In this document: positions 21,943-30,285 of the stretch, in pieces
Layout of the letters: each line of letters begins with the position of its first letter
Numbering within the stretch: position 1 is the first letter of the stretch
Made by a program: the position numbers and the translations under genes
DNA from: JAPLMI01 sp043798375
GTDB lineage: Bacteria; Omnitrophota; Gorgyraeia; 2-01-FULL-45-10
NCBI GenBank assembly: GCA_043798375.1
Contig: JAZDOS010000014.1
Location: 1-38,419 of the forward strand
Direction of reading: 5' to 3'
Length of the DNA: 38,419 nt
Notes under the pieces: generated by a model
Databases searched by the model: none
What the model saw: the letters and a program-made list of their open reading frames with translations, nothing else
What the model was told of the DNA's origin: nothing

Positions 21943-23172
21943 ATGCAAGGTAAAAATAAACCCTTAATCAGGTACCTTAATAACCCGATCTCCAATCTGA
22001 TAAAGAAGAAGTACTCATGCCTTATTTTAGGCCCGCGCCAGGCAGGTAAGACTACCCTTGTAAATGAGTGCCTTAAAGGCGCGAAGAATACCCTGACATA
22101 TTTATTACAGGACCCGACACTGCGTATAGAGTTAGAGAGGGATCCATCCAGGATCATCGTCCAGATCCGCGCGCTTAAGAAAAATCCTTTAGTTTTTGTT
22201 GATGAGGCGCAGAAGGTGCCCGCGCTCTTTGACGCCATACAGGTCCTTATAGACGGTAAAGACGCGCACTTTGTTCTTACAGGTTCCTCGGCAAGAAAGC
22301 TCAAAAGGCACGGCGCGAATCTTCTGCCGGGAAGGATAAAACGCTATCACTTGAGTCCGTTGCTATGGGGAGAGTTAGGTTTAGTTAAGGACTGCGCTAT
22401 AAGGGAATTATCGATCGATAATATTAATCGCGATGCAGCTTACTCTTTTGAGGATACTCTGATTTATGGGTCATTGCCGGGAATAGCAACATTGCCCAGG
22501 AAAGACAGGCCGGATTTTCTCAAAGCTTATGCCGAGATATATCTGGAGGAAGAGATCCGGGCGGAAGCGTTGTCCAGGAAAATAGGCGCGTTCTCCCGTT
22601 TTCTTGAGCTCGCCGCTTCGGAATCGGGCACCAGCCCCAACTTGCTTAAACTCTCCAACGAATCAGGGGTGAGCCAACCGGCGGTTAAAGAGTTTTATAA
22701 TTTACTCGAAGATACCCTCGTTATTGAAAGGGTAGAACCGTATCTTAAAAATGCCCGCAAACGCATTCTTTCCTCATCCCGGTATTACTTTTTTGATTTA
22801 GGAGTGAGGAATATACTGGCGCGGCTTCCCATCACGCCCGGCCTGGTGAATACCCAGAAAGGCATCCTTTTTGAACATGCGGTCATGCTTGAAATCATAA
22901 GAAGGGTGAAAGTGTTAAATAAGAATTACAAGGTATGTTACTGGCGGACATCCGCGGGAGCGGAAGTTGATTGCGTTATAGATATGGGTGATTATGTCAT
23001 TCCGATAGAGATTAAAAGTTCTTCCTATATTGCTAAGTCAGAGATAGGCGGGTTGAGGAATTTTTTAAGCGATTATAGTAAAAAAGCGAAGCACGGCTAT
23101 GTTGTTACTATGGGCGGCAAGAAAGAGGCTATCACGGACAATATTACAGCCATCCCATGGTTTTATCTATAG
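21943..23172 (+). CDS. AAA ATPase with C-terminal DUF4143 domain
   Basis: A 409-residue protein. The Walker A motif is GPRQAGKTTL (residues 30-39) and the Walker B is PLVFVDEAQKVPAL, followed by FVLTGSSARKLKRHGANLLPGR; this is the AAA_14 type. The C-terminal DUF4143 part includes SGTSPNLLKLSNESGVSQP, YFFDLGVRN, then FEHAVMLEI and YWRTSAGAEVDCVI near the end, reminiscent of restriction-nuclease-like folds. Such proteins are common, often horizontally acquired, and their role is unknown. I prefer ATG 21943 over ATG 21928 because the promoter -10 box (21931-21936) would lie inside the longer reading. There is no ribosome site before either. Confidence 0.88.
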   Translation: MQGKNKPLIRYLNNPISNLIKKKYSCLILGPRQAGKTTLVNECLKGAKNTLTYLLQDPTLRIELERDPSRIIVQIRALKKNPLVFVDEAQKVPALFDAIQVLIDGKDAHFVLTGSSARKLKRHGANLLPGRIKRYHLSPLLWGELGLVKDCAIRELSIDNINRDAAYSFEDTLIYGSLPGIATLPRKDRPDFLKAYAEIYLEEEIRAEALSRKIGAFSRFLELAASESGTSPNLLKLSNESGVSQPAVKEFYNLLEDTLVIERVEPYLKNARKRILSSSRYYFFDLGVRNILARLPITPGLVNTQKGILFEHAVMLEIIRRVKVLNKNYKVCYWRTSAGAEVDCVIDMGDYVIPIEIKSSSYIAKSEIGGLRNFLSDYSKKAKHGYVVTMGGKKEAITDNITAIPWFYL

Positions 23173-23229
23173 AGTTTAAAAATCTTCCCATTCCCGGGGT
23201 TCTTAATATTTGCCGAAACTTCCGCGAAC

Positions 23230-23258
23230 TTGCTTTTTTTAGAATCCTGTGGTATACT
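23230..23258 (+). promoter_or_regulatory. Probable smc promoter
   Basis: TTGCTT (23230-23235), a 17-base spacer and TATACT (23253-23258), inside the 174-base gap between the ATPase gene and smc. An AT-rich stretch (TATATATATATATTATAG) separates it from the smc start, which has no clear Shine-Dalgarno sequence. Confidence 0.5.
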
Positions 23259-23346
23259 TTAATACACTTTTGTCCTGGTTAGTATAGATTATACGGGACA
23301 TTCTATTGTATTGTATTCATATATATATATATTATAGCAAATATAC

Positions 23347-26300
23347 ATGTATTTTAAATCCCTTGAACTATTAGGATTTAAATCATTCGCGGAAAAGACG
23401 AAGCTCAACTTCGAGCCGGGCGTCACCGCTATAGTCGGCCCCAACGGTACCGGAAAATCAAACGTAGCCGATGCGATACGCTGGGTCCTCGGAGAGCAGT
23501 CCGCGAAGTCCCTGCGCGCATCGAACATGCAGGACGTCATCTTCAACGGCACCGATACGAAGGAGCCGATCAATTTCGCCGAAGTATCCCTCACATTCTC
23601 CAACGAAAAAAGAGTCCTTCCGATAGACTACGATGAAGTTACCATCACGCGCCGGGTATTCCGTTCCGGCGATACCGAATACCTTCTTAATAAAACCCCT
23701 GTCCGCCTGAAAGACATATCCGAGCTCCTGATGGGCACCGGCATCGGCACGGAGAGCTATTCGATCATAGAGCAGGGGAAGATGGACCTGATCCTGAGTT
23801 CCCGCCCCGAAGACCGCCGCTTCGTCTTTGAAGAGGCGAGCGGCATAACGAAGTTCAAATCGAAGAAGAAGGAGGCGCTGCGTAAACTCGAGCAGACCGA
23901 ACAGAATATCCTGCGCATCAACGATATCATTCAGGAAGTGAAGCGCCAGATATCGTCAATAGAGCGGCAGGCGCGCAAGGCCGAGCGGTATAAGCTCGAT
24001 TATGATAGATTGAAGGATATGGAAGTCAAGCTGACGTCCCGCGAATATAAGAGCCTGAAGACCGAAGAGATGACTCTATCGGTCGAGAATAACGATTGTA
24101 GGACCCGAGAAGGGGAGCTGGGCTCGGAGATCAAATCCATCGCCACCACGATCTCCGCTTACCGAGAGTCTCTTGATGAAGTCAACCAGAAGATCCTGGA
24201 CTTAAAAGATAGATATAAAGAGATGTCCGGCTCCCTCGATATGAACACGCAGAAGATCTCTATCGACAAAGAAAGGATAGAGGAGGCGCGTGTTTTACAG
24301 GAAGGGCTGAAGAAGGAGATAGGGCAGGCGGCCGAGAAGATGAAGGCTGTAAGAACGCTCGTAGAAAAACTTAAGAGCGATCTTGCGGACATCGCGTCGG
24401 CGAGAGCCGCGAAACAGAAGTCGCTCGAGGAGAAGAATATCCTTCTGTCGGATCTTTCCGAATATATAGACGAGACCGAAACCAGAGTCAAGGCCTGTAA
24501 AGTCGAGATAGTCGATCACCTCTCCAAAGAGACGCGTATCAAGAACGAGCTCATAAAGATAGGCGCCGACGTCCAGAATAGAAGGGCGCGCCAGAGGAGG
24601 CTCGGGATCGAGAAGGAGACTGTCGCCAGAGAGCTTGAATCGGTCGAAGCGGTTCTCGGGACGATCGCGAAAGATTTCAAGGATAGAGAGGATCGGGTGG
24701 CTGTTGTCAGCGCGGAACTTGAATCGAAAAGAGGCGCCAACGACAGGCTCTCGGCCGAAATAAAGTCTCTCGAAGAAAGAATAGTCTGGTCCGACAGCAG
24801 GAAGGTTGCGATAAAGGCGAAAATAGAAATTCTTGAAGAATTGATCGAGGAATGCATGAAGTGCGCCGGGGGCCATGCGATCGAATCGTCGTTACTCAAC
24901 CGCAAGAAGAGGCTCGAAGGGCTGAAAGAAGAGTTGTGTAAGACGGAAGCCGATATCACGGGCCTTTGCGCCGAACGGGACCGGAAGGCCAAAGAGCCCA
25001 AAACGACGGAAGCTGATATCGGCGAGCTTGAGAAGAAACTCCACGATGAAGATATAGTCCTTGCCAATGTAAGGTCGAAGAAAGATACGCAGGAAGAGGC
25101 CGCGAAGAAGTTAGGCGATGAACTTGAGCTGCTTGGCTCGGAACTCGGCGAGGCTGCCTCGACGATAGAGGAGCTCACCAAAAAAGGCGAGGCCCTGAAC
25201 GCCGAGCTTAATAATATCGAAAAAGAGAAGGCCGCCTCCCAGGGCTTCATAGACAGTTCTCTTGATTCGATTTCGCAAAAAAGGTCCGAAAGAGAAAAGG
25301 CTGCGCTCGATATGGCTACCCTGACGGCAGAAAAGCTTTCTCTTGAGAAAGAAGAGGATGGTATTGCTAACAGCTTGAAGAGCCAGGAAGGCGCCTTGTT
25401 TGAGCTGGAAGAGACTCTGTATCAAAAGGAAGCTCTCCTTAAAGAATCTGTGGAAAAGGAGAAATTTCTTAAAGAAGAGATCGCGGCCTTAGCCGCCGAA
25501 AACGAAAAAATACAAGGCGCTTTCTTGGATTTCAACGCCGAGTCATCGGCGACAGAGCAGGCAAAATCCGGCCTCATCGACAAATTGAGCGTGGGGGAGG
25601 CCCAGCTCAAGGAGAAAGAGCGGGCCATCGAGGGCTTGAGGAATCAGATCCGCGATATGGACGTGAAGCTTACCGAGCTCAATTACAAGAAGACGAATTT
25701 AAGCCAGAGGATATCCCAGGCCTACAAGGTCGACCTTGAGACCGAGCATGTCGAGATCGAGGAGGATGCCGACTGGGAGACGATCCGCTCGCAAGTCGGG
25801 GAGCTTAAAGAAAAGCTCGAGCGGATGGGGCCTGTAAACCTGGTCGCGATCGATGAGCATAAAGAGCTTGAGGAGAGATGCTCATTTCTCACACATCAGC
25901 ATGAAGACCTTCTGAACGCGAAGGACAGCCTGCATAAGGCGATACAGAAGATAAACAAGACGACGAAGGACCTGTTCGTCGAGACTTTCCAGAAGATCCA
26001 GGTCGAATTTAAAAATTTCTTCAGGCTTTTGTTCGGCGGCGGGCAGGCGGAGCTCGTATTGATAGACGAAGAGGATATACTGGAATCGGGCATCGAGATA
26101 ATCGTGAGGCCCCCCGGCAAGAAACTTCAGAACCTTATGTTATTGTCCGGCGGCGAGAAGGCGATGACGGCGACAGCGCTTCTATTCGCGATATTCAAAG
26201 TGAAGCCGAGCCCGTTCTGCGTCCTCGACGAAATCGACGCGCCCCTGGACGAGTCGAACGTAACAAGATTTTCGAACGTCTTGAAGGAGTTCCTGAAGAT

Positions 26301-26499
26301 TTCCCAATTTATCATAATTACCCACAATAAACGGACGATCGAGCTGGCGGATGTCATGTACGGGATAACGATGCAGGAGAGGGGCGTCTCGAAGATCGTT
26401 TCGGTCAAATTCTCCGATGAACTCAAGAAGAAAACTGAAAATAATGAACGAAGCGGCACGATCGTAGAGGATACGGCCCAGGCCGCCCCCGTCTCTTAA
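23347..26499 (+). CDS. smc: Chromosome segregation ATPase Smc, hinge-less, with central CxxC
   Basis: A 1050-residue SMC protein that should organise and help segregate the chromosome. The N-terminal head has LLGFKSFAEKT and Walker A GPNGTGKS (31-38), the Q-loop region WVLGEQSAKSLRASNMQ; the C-terminal head has the signature LSGGEK (933-938) and Walker B FCVLDEIDAPLDESN (Asp961, Glu962). Coiled coils fill about 170-500 and 512-880. The hinge domain that joins the coils in normal SMC proteins (about 150 residues) is not visible. At the mid-point the sequence reads EECMKCAGGH, with Cys503 and Cys506 as CxxC, resembling the Rad50 zinc hook. The length is about 130 residues below the usual 1180, which fits loss of a hinge. 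No scpA or scpB is nearby. Confidence 0.93.
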   Translation: MYFKSLELLGFKSFAEKTKLNFEPGVTAIVGPNGTGKSNVADAIRWVLGEQSAKSLRASNMQDVIFNGTDTKEPINFAEVSLTFSNEKRVLPIDYDEVTITRRVFRSGDTEYLLNKTPVRLKDISELLMGTGIGTESYSIIEQGKMDLILSSRPEDRRFVFEEASGITKFKSKKKEALRKLEQTEQNILRINDIIQEVKRQISSIERQARKAERYKLDYDRLKDMEVKLTSREYKSLKTEEMTLSVENNDCRTREGELGSEIKSIATTISAYRESLDEVNQKILDLKDRYKEMSGSLDMNTQKISIDKERIEEARVLQEGLKKEIGQAAEKMKAVRTLVEKLKSDLADIASARAAKQKSLEEKNILLSDLSEYIDETETRVKACKVEIVDHLSKETRIKNELIKIGADVQNRRARQRRLGIEKETVARELESVEAVLGTIAKDFKDREDRVAVVSAELESKRGANDRLSAEIKSLEERIVWSDSRKVAIKAKIEILEELIEECMKCAGGHAIESSLLNRKKRLEGLKEELCKTEADITGLCAERDRKAKEPKTTEADIGELEKKLHDEDIVLANVRSKKDTQEEAAKKLGDELELLGSELGEAASTIEELTKKGEALNAELNNIEKEKAASQGFIDSSLDSISQKRSEREKAALDMATLTAEKLSLEKEEDGIANSLKSQEGALFELEETLYQKEALLKESVEKEKFLKEEIAALAAENEKIQGAFLDFNAESSATEQAKSGLIDKLSVGEAQLKEKERAIEGLRNQIRDMDVKLTELNYKKTNLSQRISQAYKVDLETEHVEIEEDADWETIRSQVGELKEKLERMGPVNLVAIDEHKELEERCSFLTHQHEDLLNAKDSLHKAIQKINKTTKDLFVETFQKIQVEFKNFFRLLFGGGQAELVLIDEEDILESGIEIIVRPPGKKLQNLMLLSGGEKAMTATALLFAIFKVKPSPFCVLDEIDAPLDESNVTRFSNVLKEFLKISQFIIITHNKRTIELADVMYGITMQERGVSKIVSVKFSDELKKKTENNERSGTIVEDTAQAAPVS

Positions 26500-26505
26500 G
26501 CCTGT

Positions 26506-27705
26506 TTAACCGGCCTTTTTACAACCCATAACATTGGAATAGATACAAGTCCTGTTTTTGCCCGCGCGTTTCGCCTCATATAGAGCGGTATCGGCCATAG
26601 CTATGAGTTCTTCCTTGCCGGAGGCATCTTCGGGGTAAGCGGCGACGCCGCAGCTTATCGTAAGCCTCTTATCCGATTCGATATCGGCGTCCTCGGCATA
26701 CATCTTTTCAACCTCGCCCCTTAACCTTTCGGAAAATAACCTGGAGTTCTCTTTTGACGTATTGGGCATTATTATGCCGAATTCCTCGCCGCCGTATCTG
26801 GCCACGGTATCGAACTTGCGCGACTTGGACTGCAGGATATGCGCGATCTCTTTCAGCGCCGCGTCGCCTTTTATATGGCCGAACGTATCGTTATAATGTT
26901 TGAAATTATCGACATCCAGCATGACGAGCGATACGTTCGAATCGTGGACCTTTGCCCTTTCGAGTTCAAGCGTCAGGTGGTGCTGGAACCTTCCGTAATT
27001 CCACAATTTTGTGAGCCAGTCTATATTGGAGAGGTAGACCGTCTCTTCGTAGAGCCTGGAGTTTTCTATCGCGAGCCCCGCGTGGTTGGCGAACATCGTC
27101 AGCATCTTCACGTCGGATTTCGTGATGGATTTCTTGTTGAAGATATTATCTACCAGGATCGCTCCGAGCACCCTGTCCTTGGCCTTCACGGGAACGGTGA
27201 CGAAGAAGTCGGTATTTAAGGCCTTCTGCATCTCCTGATCTACAAGTTTCTTTGCCTCGTGGTTTGTTATCTCGAACGGCATCCCTTCCAGGATCGTGAG
27301 GGCAAGGATCCCCATGTCTTCTCTTAAGGGTATCTTTATGCCCTTTACTATGGAGTTCAGTTTTGAGTCCGGATCATGTTTAAAGATATCGTAGGATGCG
27401 ATGAAGTCTTCGAGCGTCATCTTGCTTCTTGAGATGGCATGCCAGATCTTTCCGGCTTCCTCGGCGGTGTGCGGGCCGATGCCCATCACGCCTTCCAGGA
27501 CGGCTTCCTTTTCGCTGACGAGGAACATCATCGCGCGGTTGAAGCCGAGCCCTTCATGTGAAGTGAGCGCCGTCAGTATTATATAAAAGATGTGGTCGAG
27601 TTTAAGGGTGGTCCTCATGGCGTTCGAGACTTCGTAGAGAAGCGACATCTCCCAGTTCAACCGCTCAAGCTCCAGGCTGAGATTTTTTTCCTTGTCTTTA
27701 TCCAT
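26506..27705 (-). CDS. GAF-GGDEF diguanylate cyclase
   Basis: A 399-residue cytoplasmic protein. Residues about 1-25 are a short helix, 30-215 a GAF-type sensor domain (LDHIFYIILTALTSHEGLGFNRAM, here with a split pattern, and FVTVPVKAKDRVLGAILVDN), 225-390 a GGDEF domain. The active-site motif is RYGGEEF (GGEEF 305-309), with the metal site in MLDVDNFKHYND. RKFD (296-299) five residues before GGEEF is the RxxD inhibitory site that binds c-di-GMP. It should make c-di-GMP from GTP in response to a small ligand or redox signal. It converges on smc with a six-base gap and no clear terminator between them. The upstream exported-protein gene is 12 bases away, so the two form an operon. Confidence 0.93.
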   Translation of the reverse strand: MDKDKEKNLSLELERLNWEMSLLYEVSNAMRTTLKLDHIFYIILTALTSHEGLGFNRAMMFLVSEKEAVLEGVMGIGPHTAEEAGKIWHAISRSKMTLEDFIASYDIFKHDPDSKLNSIVKGIKIPLREDMGILALTILEGMPFEITNHEAKKLVDQEMQKALNTDFFVTVPVKAKDRVLGAILVDNIFNKKSITKSDVKMLTMFANHAGLAIENSRLYEETVYLSNIDWLTKLWNYGRFQHHLTLELERAKVHDSNVSLVMLDVDNFKHYNDTFGHIKGDAALKEIAHILQSKSRKFDTVARYGGEEFGIIMPNTSKENSRLFSERLRGEVEKMYAEDADIESDKRLTISCGVAAYPEDASGKEELIAMADTALYEAKRAGKNRTCIYSNVMGCKKAG

Positions 27706-27717
27706 AAAATTTTCTAT

Positions 27718-28194
27718 CTACTTCTTAACGGCTTCCTTGGTAATGAGTTTGGCCGGGGCCTGCGGTGTAGCCGGCGCGGCGGTTCTCGGCCTCATCGGCG
27801 GCAGGTTCTTGATCTTGCCGAAGACTATGCCCATGGCCACATCCTTATCCTCAACTTTTCTTATCATGACTCTTATCGCATCGCCTGTCTTGAGCTCGGA
27901 AACATCGGTTACTTTTGTAATGTTGGTCCAGGGGGCAACCGATATTGTGCGGGAAGTTCCGCTCGCTTCGTCCTTTACCTGCATCTTGATGTTCGCGGGG
28001 TCGGCCGCGTCGATCTTCTCGATCGTTCCGCTGAACGTGTTTATATTGGACGGCCTCGGCGGCATAGCCGGAACTTTTGCGGCTGCCGGCGTTACGGCTT
28101 GCGGTTTTTTCGCGGTGGCCGCGTATGATACGCCGCAAATACCTGTTAAACAAAAAACTACAACTACCATTACCGCAACTGCTTTTCTACTCAT
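27718..28194 (-). CDS. Small exported protein with DUF5666-like beta-barrel
   Basis: A 158-residue protein with a clear signal peptide (hydrophobic stretch at residues 6-20, cleavage after SYA). A Pro/Ala-rich linker (residues 25-50) leads to a domain with FSGTIEKIDAADPANIKMQV, then TISVAPWTNITKVTDVSEL and KTGDAIRVMI. The pattern of a short strand, a T-K-V turn and LKTGDxV is that of DUF5666 or OB-like beta-barrels in exported proteins of unknown role. A second Pro/Ala-rich tail ends it. AAGGAGG stands six bases before the ATG. It is the first gene of a minus-strand pair with the diguanylate cyclase and has its own promoter overlapping the rib promoter. Confidence 0.82.
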   Translation of the reverse strand: MSRKAVAVMVVVVFCLTGICGVSYAATAKKPQAVTPAAAKVPAMPPRPSNINTFSGTIEKIDAADPANIKMQVKDEASGTSRTISVAPWTNITKVTDVSELKTGDAIRVMIRKVEDKDVAMGIVFGKIKNLPPMRPRTAAPATPQAPAKLITKEAVKK

Positions 28195-28215
28195 ATCATC
28201 CTCCTTATTTTTATT

Positions 28216-28243
28216 TCTATAAGTATATCATAGATATTGACAA
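28216..28243 (-). promoter_or_regulatory. Promoter of the exported protein-cyclase pair
   Basis: On the minus strand TTGTCA (28243-28238), a 16-base spacer and TATAGA (28221-28216). Its -35 box shares bases with the -35 box of the rib promoter on the other strand, so the two polymerases would compete. Confidence 0.5.
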
Positions 28244-28264
28244 ATCTCCAATATTATGTATAAT
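28237..28264 (+). promoter_or_regulatory. Promoter of the riboflavin operon
   Basis: TTGACA (28237-28242), a 16-base spacer and TATAAT (28259-28264), both perfect boxes. Transcription would start close to 28271, directly before the FMN aptamer. Confidence 0.85.
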
Positions 28265-28273
28265 AGATTCCAG

Positions 28274-28485
28274 TCTTCGGGGTGAGGCGTAATTCCTCGA
28301 CCGGCGGTGAGAGCCCGCGAGCCCAGTACCACGTAGGGTACTGGGCAGAACTTGTGAGATTCAAGTGCCGACAGTTCCGTCTTCCTGTGAATAGCGATTC
28401 ATAGGAGATAGCGTACGGCGGATCCGCCGAAGCTCAAACGCGAAAGCAATTTGAGCGAAGGCGGAACAGTCTGGATGAGAGAAGA
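28274..28485 (+). ncRNA. FMN riboswitch (RFN element) with enlarged P6 arm
   Basis: The conserved core is easily read: TCTTCGGGGTGAGG (28274-28287), AATTCCTCGACCGGCGGTGA (28291-28310), AGCCCGCGAG, a variable hairpin CCCAGTACC/GGTACTGGG, TTGTGAGATTCAAG, TGCCGACAGT, and the closing AACAGTCTGGATGAGAGAAG (28465-28484). P1 is TCTTC with GAAGA (28481-28485). P6 (GTTCCG/CGGAAC at 28374-28379/28462-28467) encloses 82 bases, most of it a palindromic repeat related to the one in mtaB. With FMN bound, P1 forms and the downstream terminator can fold. Without FMN, CTTCGGGG (28275-28282) can pair with CCCCGAAG (28517-28524), the left arm of the terminator. Confidence 0.95.
28424..28464. repeat. Palindromic repeat inside riboswitch arm P6
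   Basis: CCGCC-GAA-GCTCAAA, an 11-base loop, TTTGAGC-GAA-GGCGG. The GAA/GAA internal loop and the CCGCC/GGCGG base match the repeat in mtaB at 4538-4563. Confidence 0.8.
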
Positions 28486-28516
28486 TAGTAGTGTATAGTG
28501 AATAGTGGAGAGATGA

Positions 28517-28541
28517 CCCCGAAGAAAATTCGGGGTTTTTT
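28517..28541 (+). terminator. Riboswitch-controlled intrinsic terminator
   Basis: CCCCGAA (28517-28523) pairs with TTCGGGG (28529-28535), followed by six T (28536-28541). It lies 32 bases after the aptamer and shares its left arm with a possible antiterminator pairing to 28275-28282. Confidence 0.92.
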
Positions 28542-28549
28542 ATTGTGAA

Positions 28550-28574
28550 CCCCGCCCTTCCTAAAAGGGCGGGG
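28550..28574. repeat. GC-rich hairpin before ribBA
   Basis: CCCCGCCCTT (28550-28559) pairs with AAGGGCGGGG (28565-28574). A partial repeat of GGGCGGG continues to the start codon, where GGAGGAAGG (28583-28591) is the ribosome site for ATG 28597. Confidence 0.7.
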
Positions 28575-28596
28575 CGGGGTGTGGAGGAAGGGCGGG

Positions 28597-29793
28597 ATGA
28601 AGCTGAATACAATAGAAGAGGTATTGAGGGATATTAAACGCGGACGGATGGTTATAGTTGTGGACGACGAGGGCCGCGAGAATGAGGGCGACCTTATTAT
28701 GGCGGGCTCGTTGACCAGGCCGTCCGATATAAACTTCATGGCCAAATTCGGCCGCGGCCTTATATGTGTTCCGATGGAAGGGGCCCGGCTTGATGAACTC
28801 GACCTTCACCCGATGTCGACGAAAGCGCCGGATCCGTATAAGACGGGCTGGGCGATATCATGTGACGCGAGGCACGGCATCACTACCGGGATATCCGTTT
28901 CCGACAGGGCCCGCACGATAAATATTCTCGCAAGTTCCGAGACGAAGGCCTTCGACCTTGTAAAGCCGGGCCACGTATTTCCGTTAAGATCGAACGAAGG
29001 CGGAGTTCTCGTCCGCGCCGGCCACACAGAGGCATGCATCGATCTCCTGAAGCTCGCGGGGCTCTACCCCGCGGGCGTCATATGCGAGATCATGAAGGAC
29101 GATGGTTCGATGGCCCGCATGAGCGATCTTTTGAAATTTTCAAAGAAGCATAACCTCAAAATCTGCGCGATCGCCGGCATTATAGAATATAGAAGGCGTT
29201 CCGAAAAATTAATCAAGAGAATAGCCGAAACGAACATACCGACGGCCTTCGGGGCGTTCAGGGTGTTTGTTTACGAATCCGTTACGGATAAGTATCATCA
29301 CCTGGCGCTTGTAAAAGGAACGCCAGGCAAGAGCGACACTTTGGTCAGGGTCCATTCGGAATGCCTTACGGGCGATGTCTTCGGTTCAAAAAGATGCGAC
29401 TGCGGCGAACAGCTGCATGAGGCGATGCGGCTTATCGGTGAAAGCAGGAGCGGTGTGGTCCTGTATATGAGGCAGGAGGGGCGCGGCATAGGGCTGGCGA
29501 ATAAGCTGAGGGCTTACGAGCTTCAGGATAAGGGCCTCGATACAGTCGAAGCGAATAAGGCGCTTGGTTTCAAGCCGGACCTGAGGGATTACGGCATCGG
29601 CGCGCAGATACTCGCGGATCTCGGATTGAAGAAGATAAGGCTTCTGACGAACAATCCGAAAAAGATCATCGGGTTGGAAGGTTACGGCCTCGAGGTCGTA
29701 GAAAGGGTGCCTTTGGAGATTCGGCCGAATAAGGCGAACGAGAGGTATCTGAAGGCTAAGAGGGAGAAGCTGGGGCATGTGATAGGGGTTTAA
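28597..29793 (+). CDS. ribBA: Bifunctional DHBP synthase / GTP cyclohydrolase II (RibBA)
   Basis: A 398-residue fusion that makes both riboflavin precursors. The N half (RibB) converts ribulose 5-phosphate to 3,4-dihydroxy-2-butanone 4-phosphate, with DDEGRENEGDL (residues 23-33) and RAGHTEACIDLLKLAG. The C half (RibA) opens GTP; its zinc cysteines are in RVHSECLTGDVFGSKRCDCGEQ, here across residues about 251-272, and YMRQEGRGIGLANKLRAYELQ, RLLTNNPKKI follow. ATG 28597 is chosen over an upstream GTG because GGAGGAAGG precedes it by five bases. It is the first gene after the FMN riboswitch. Confidence 0.95.
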   Translation: MKLNTIEEVLRDIKRGRMVIVVDDEGRENEGDLIMAGSLTRPSDINFMAKFGRGLICVPMEGARLDELDLHPMSTKAPDPYKTGWAISCDARHGITTGISVSDRARTINILASSETKAFDLVKPGHVFPLRSNEGGVLVRAGHTEACIDLLKLAGLYPAGVICEIMKDDGSMARMSDLLKFSKKHNLKICAIAGIIEYRRRSEKLIKRIAETNIPTAFGAFRVFVYESVTDKYHHLALVKGTPGKSDTLVRVHSECLTGDVFGSKRCDCGEQLHEAMRLIGESRSGVVLYMRQEGRGIGLANKLRAYELQDKGLDTVEANKALGFKPDLRDYGIGAQILADLGLKKIRLLTNNPKKIIGLEGYGLEVVERVPLEIRPNKANERYLKAKREKLGHVIGV

Positions 29794-29820
29794 TAATGGA
29801 AAATAGGGGAGGATAAGGTT

Positions 29821-30285
29821 ATGGCAAACGTTGTAAAGGCGGACCTGTCCGCTAAAGGCAAGAAGTTCGCGATAGTGATATCGCGGTTCAATGAGTTCAT
29901 ATCATCGAAGCTTCTCGAAGGGTGCGTTGACACGCTCGCCAGGCACGGCGCGCAGGAAGCCGCGCAGGACGTGGTGTGGGTGCCGGGCGCGTTCGAGATT
30001 CCGGTCGTCGCGCTGAAGCTCGCGAAATCGAAGAAGTACGACGGCGTGATATGCCTCGGGACGGTGATAAGGGGCGCGACGCCGCATTTTGAGTTTGTAG
30101 CCAGTGAAGCGGCAAAGGGTGTCGCGAAGGTATCGCTCGATACGGGCATACCGTGCATATTCGGCGTTATCACAGCGGATAACCTGGAGCAGGCGATAGA
30201 GCGGGCCGGCACGAAGGACGGCAACAAGGGCCGCGACGCCGCCATGTCCGCGATCGAGATGGCGAATCTGTACGAGAAGATATAA
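29821..30285 (+). CDS. ribH: 6,7-dimethyl-8-ribityllumazine synthase
   Basis: A 154-residue lumazine synthase, which joins the RibB and RibA/RibD products to give the last riboflavin precursor. VISRFNEFISSKLLEGCVDTL, WVPGAFEIPVVALKLA, CLGTVIRGATPHFEFVA and PCIFGVITADNLEQA are all family-specific; the last includes D-N in place of the more usual ITxEx(x)EQA. The enzyme forms pentamers or icosahedral shells. It follows ribBA by 27 bases, with GGAGG in between. The stop codon begins the left arm of a 24-base hairpin. Confidence 0.95.
   Translation: MANVVKADLSAKGKKFAIVISRFNEFISSKLLEGCVDTLARHGAQEAAQDVVWVPGAFEIPVVALKLAKSKKYDGVICLGTVIRGATPHFEFVASEAAKGVAKVSLDTGIPCIFGVITADNLEQAIERAGTKDGNKGRDAAMSAIEMANLYEKI

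Noticed and set aside
23285..23346. TA-rich stretch before smc as a replication origin
   Set aside because: No DnaA-box cluster or other origin features; more likely part of the smc promoter region.
24516..25250. Minus-strand open frame of 244 codons inside smc
   Set aside because: Serine-rich translation typical of the complement of a Glu/Lys-rich coiled coil.
26500..26530. Shared terminator between smc and the converging cyclase gene
   Set aside because: Only a three-base stem before the short T run; not enough for an intrinsic terminator.
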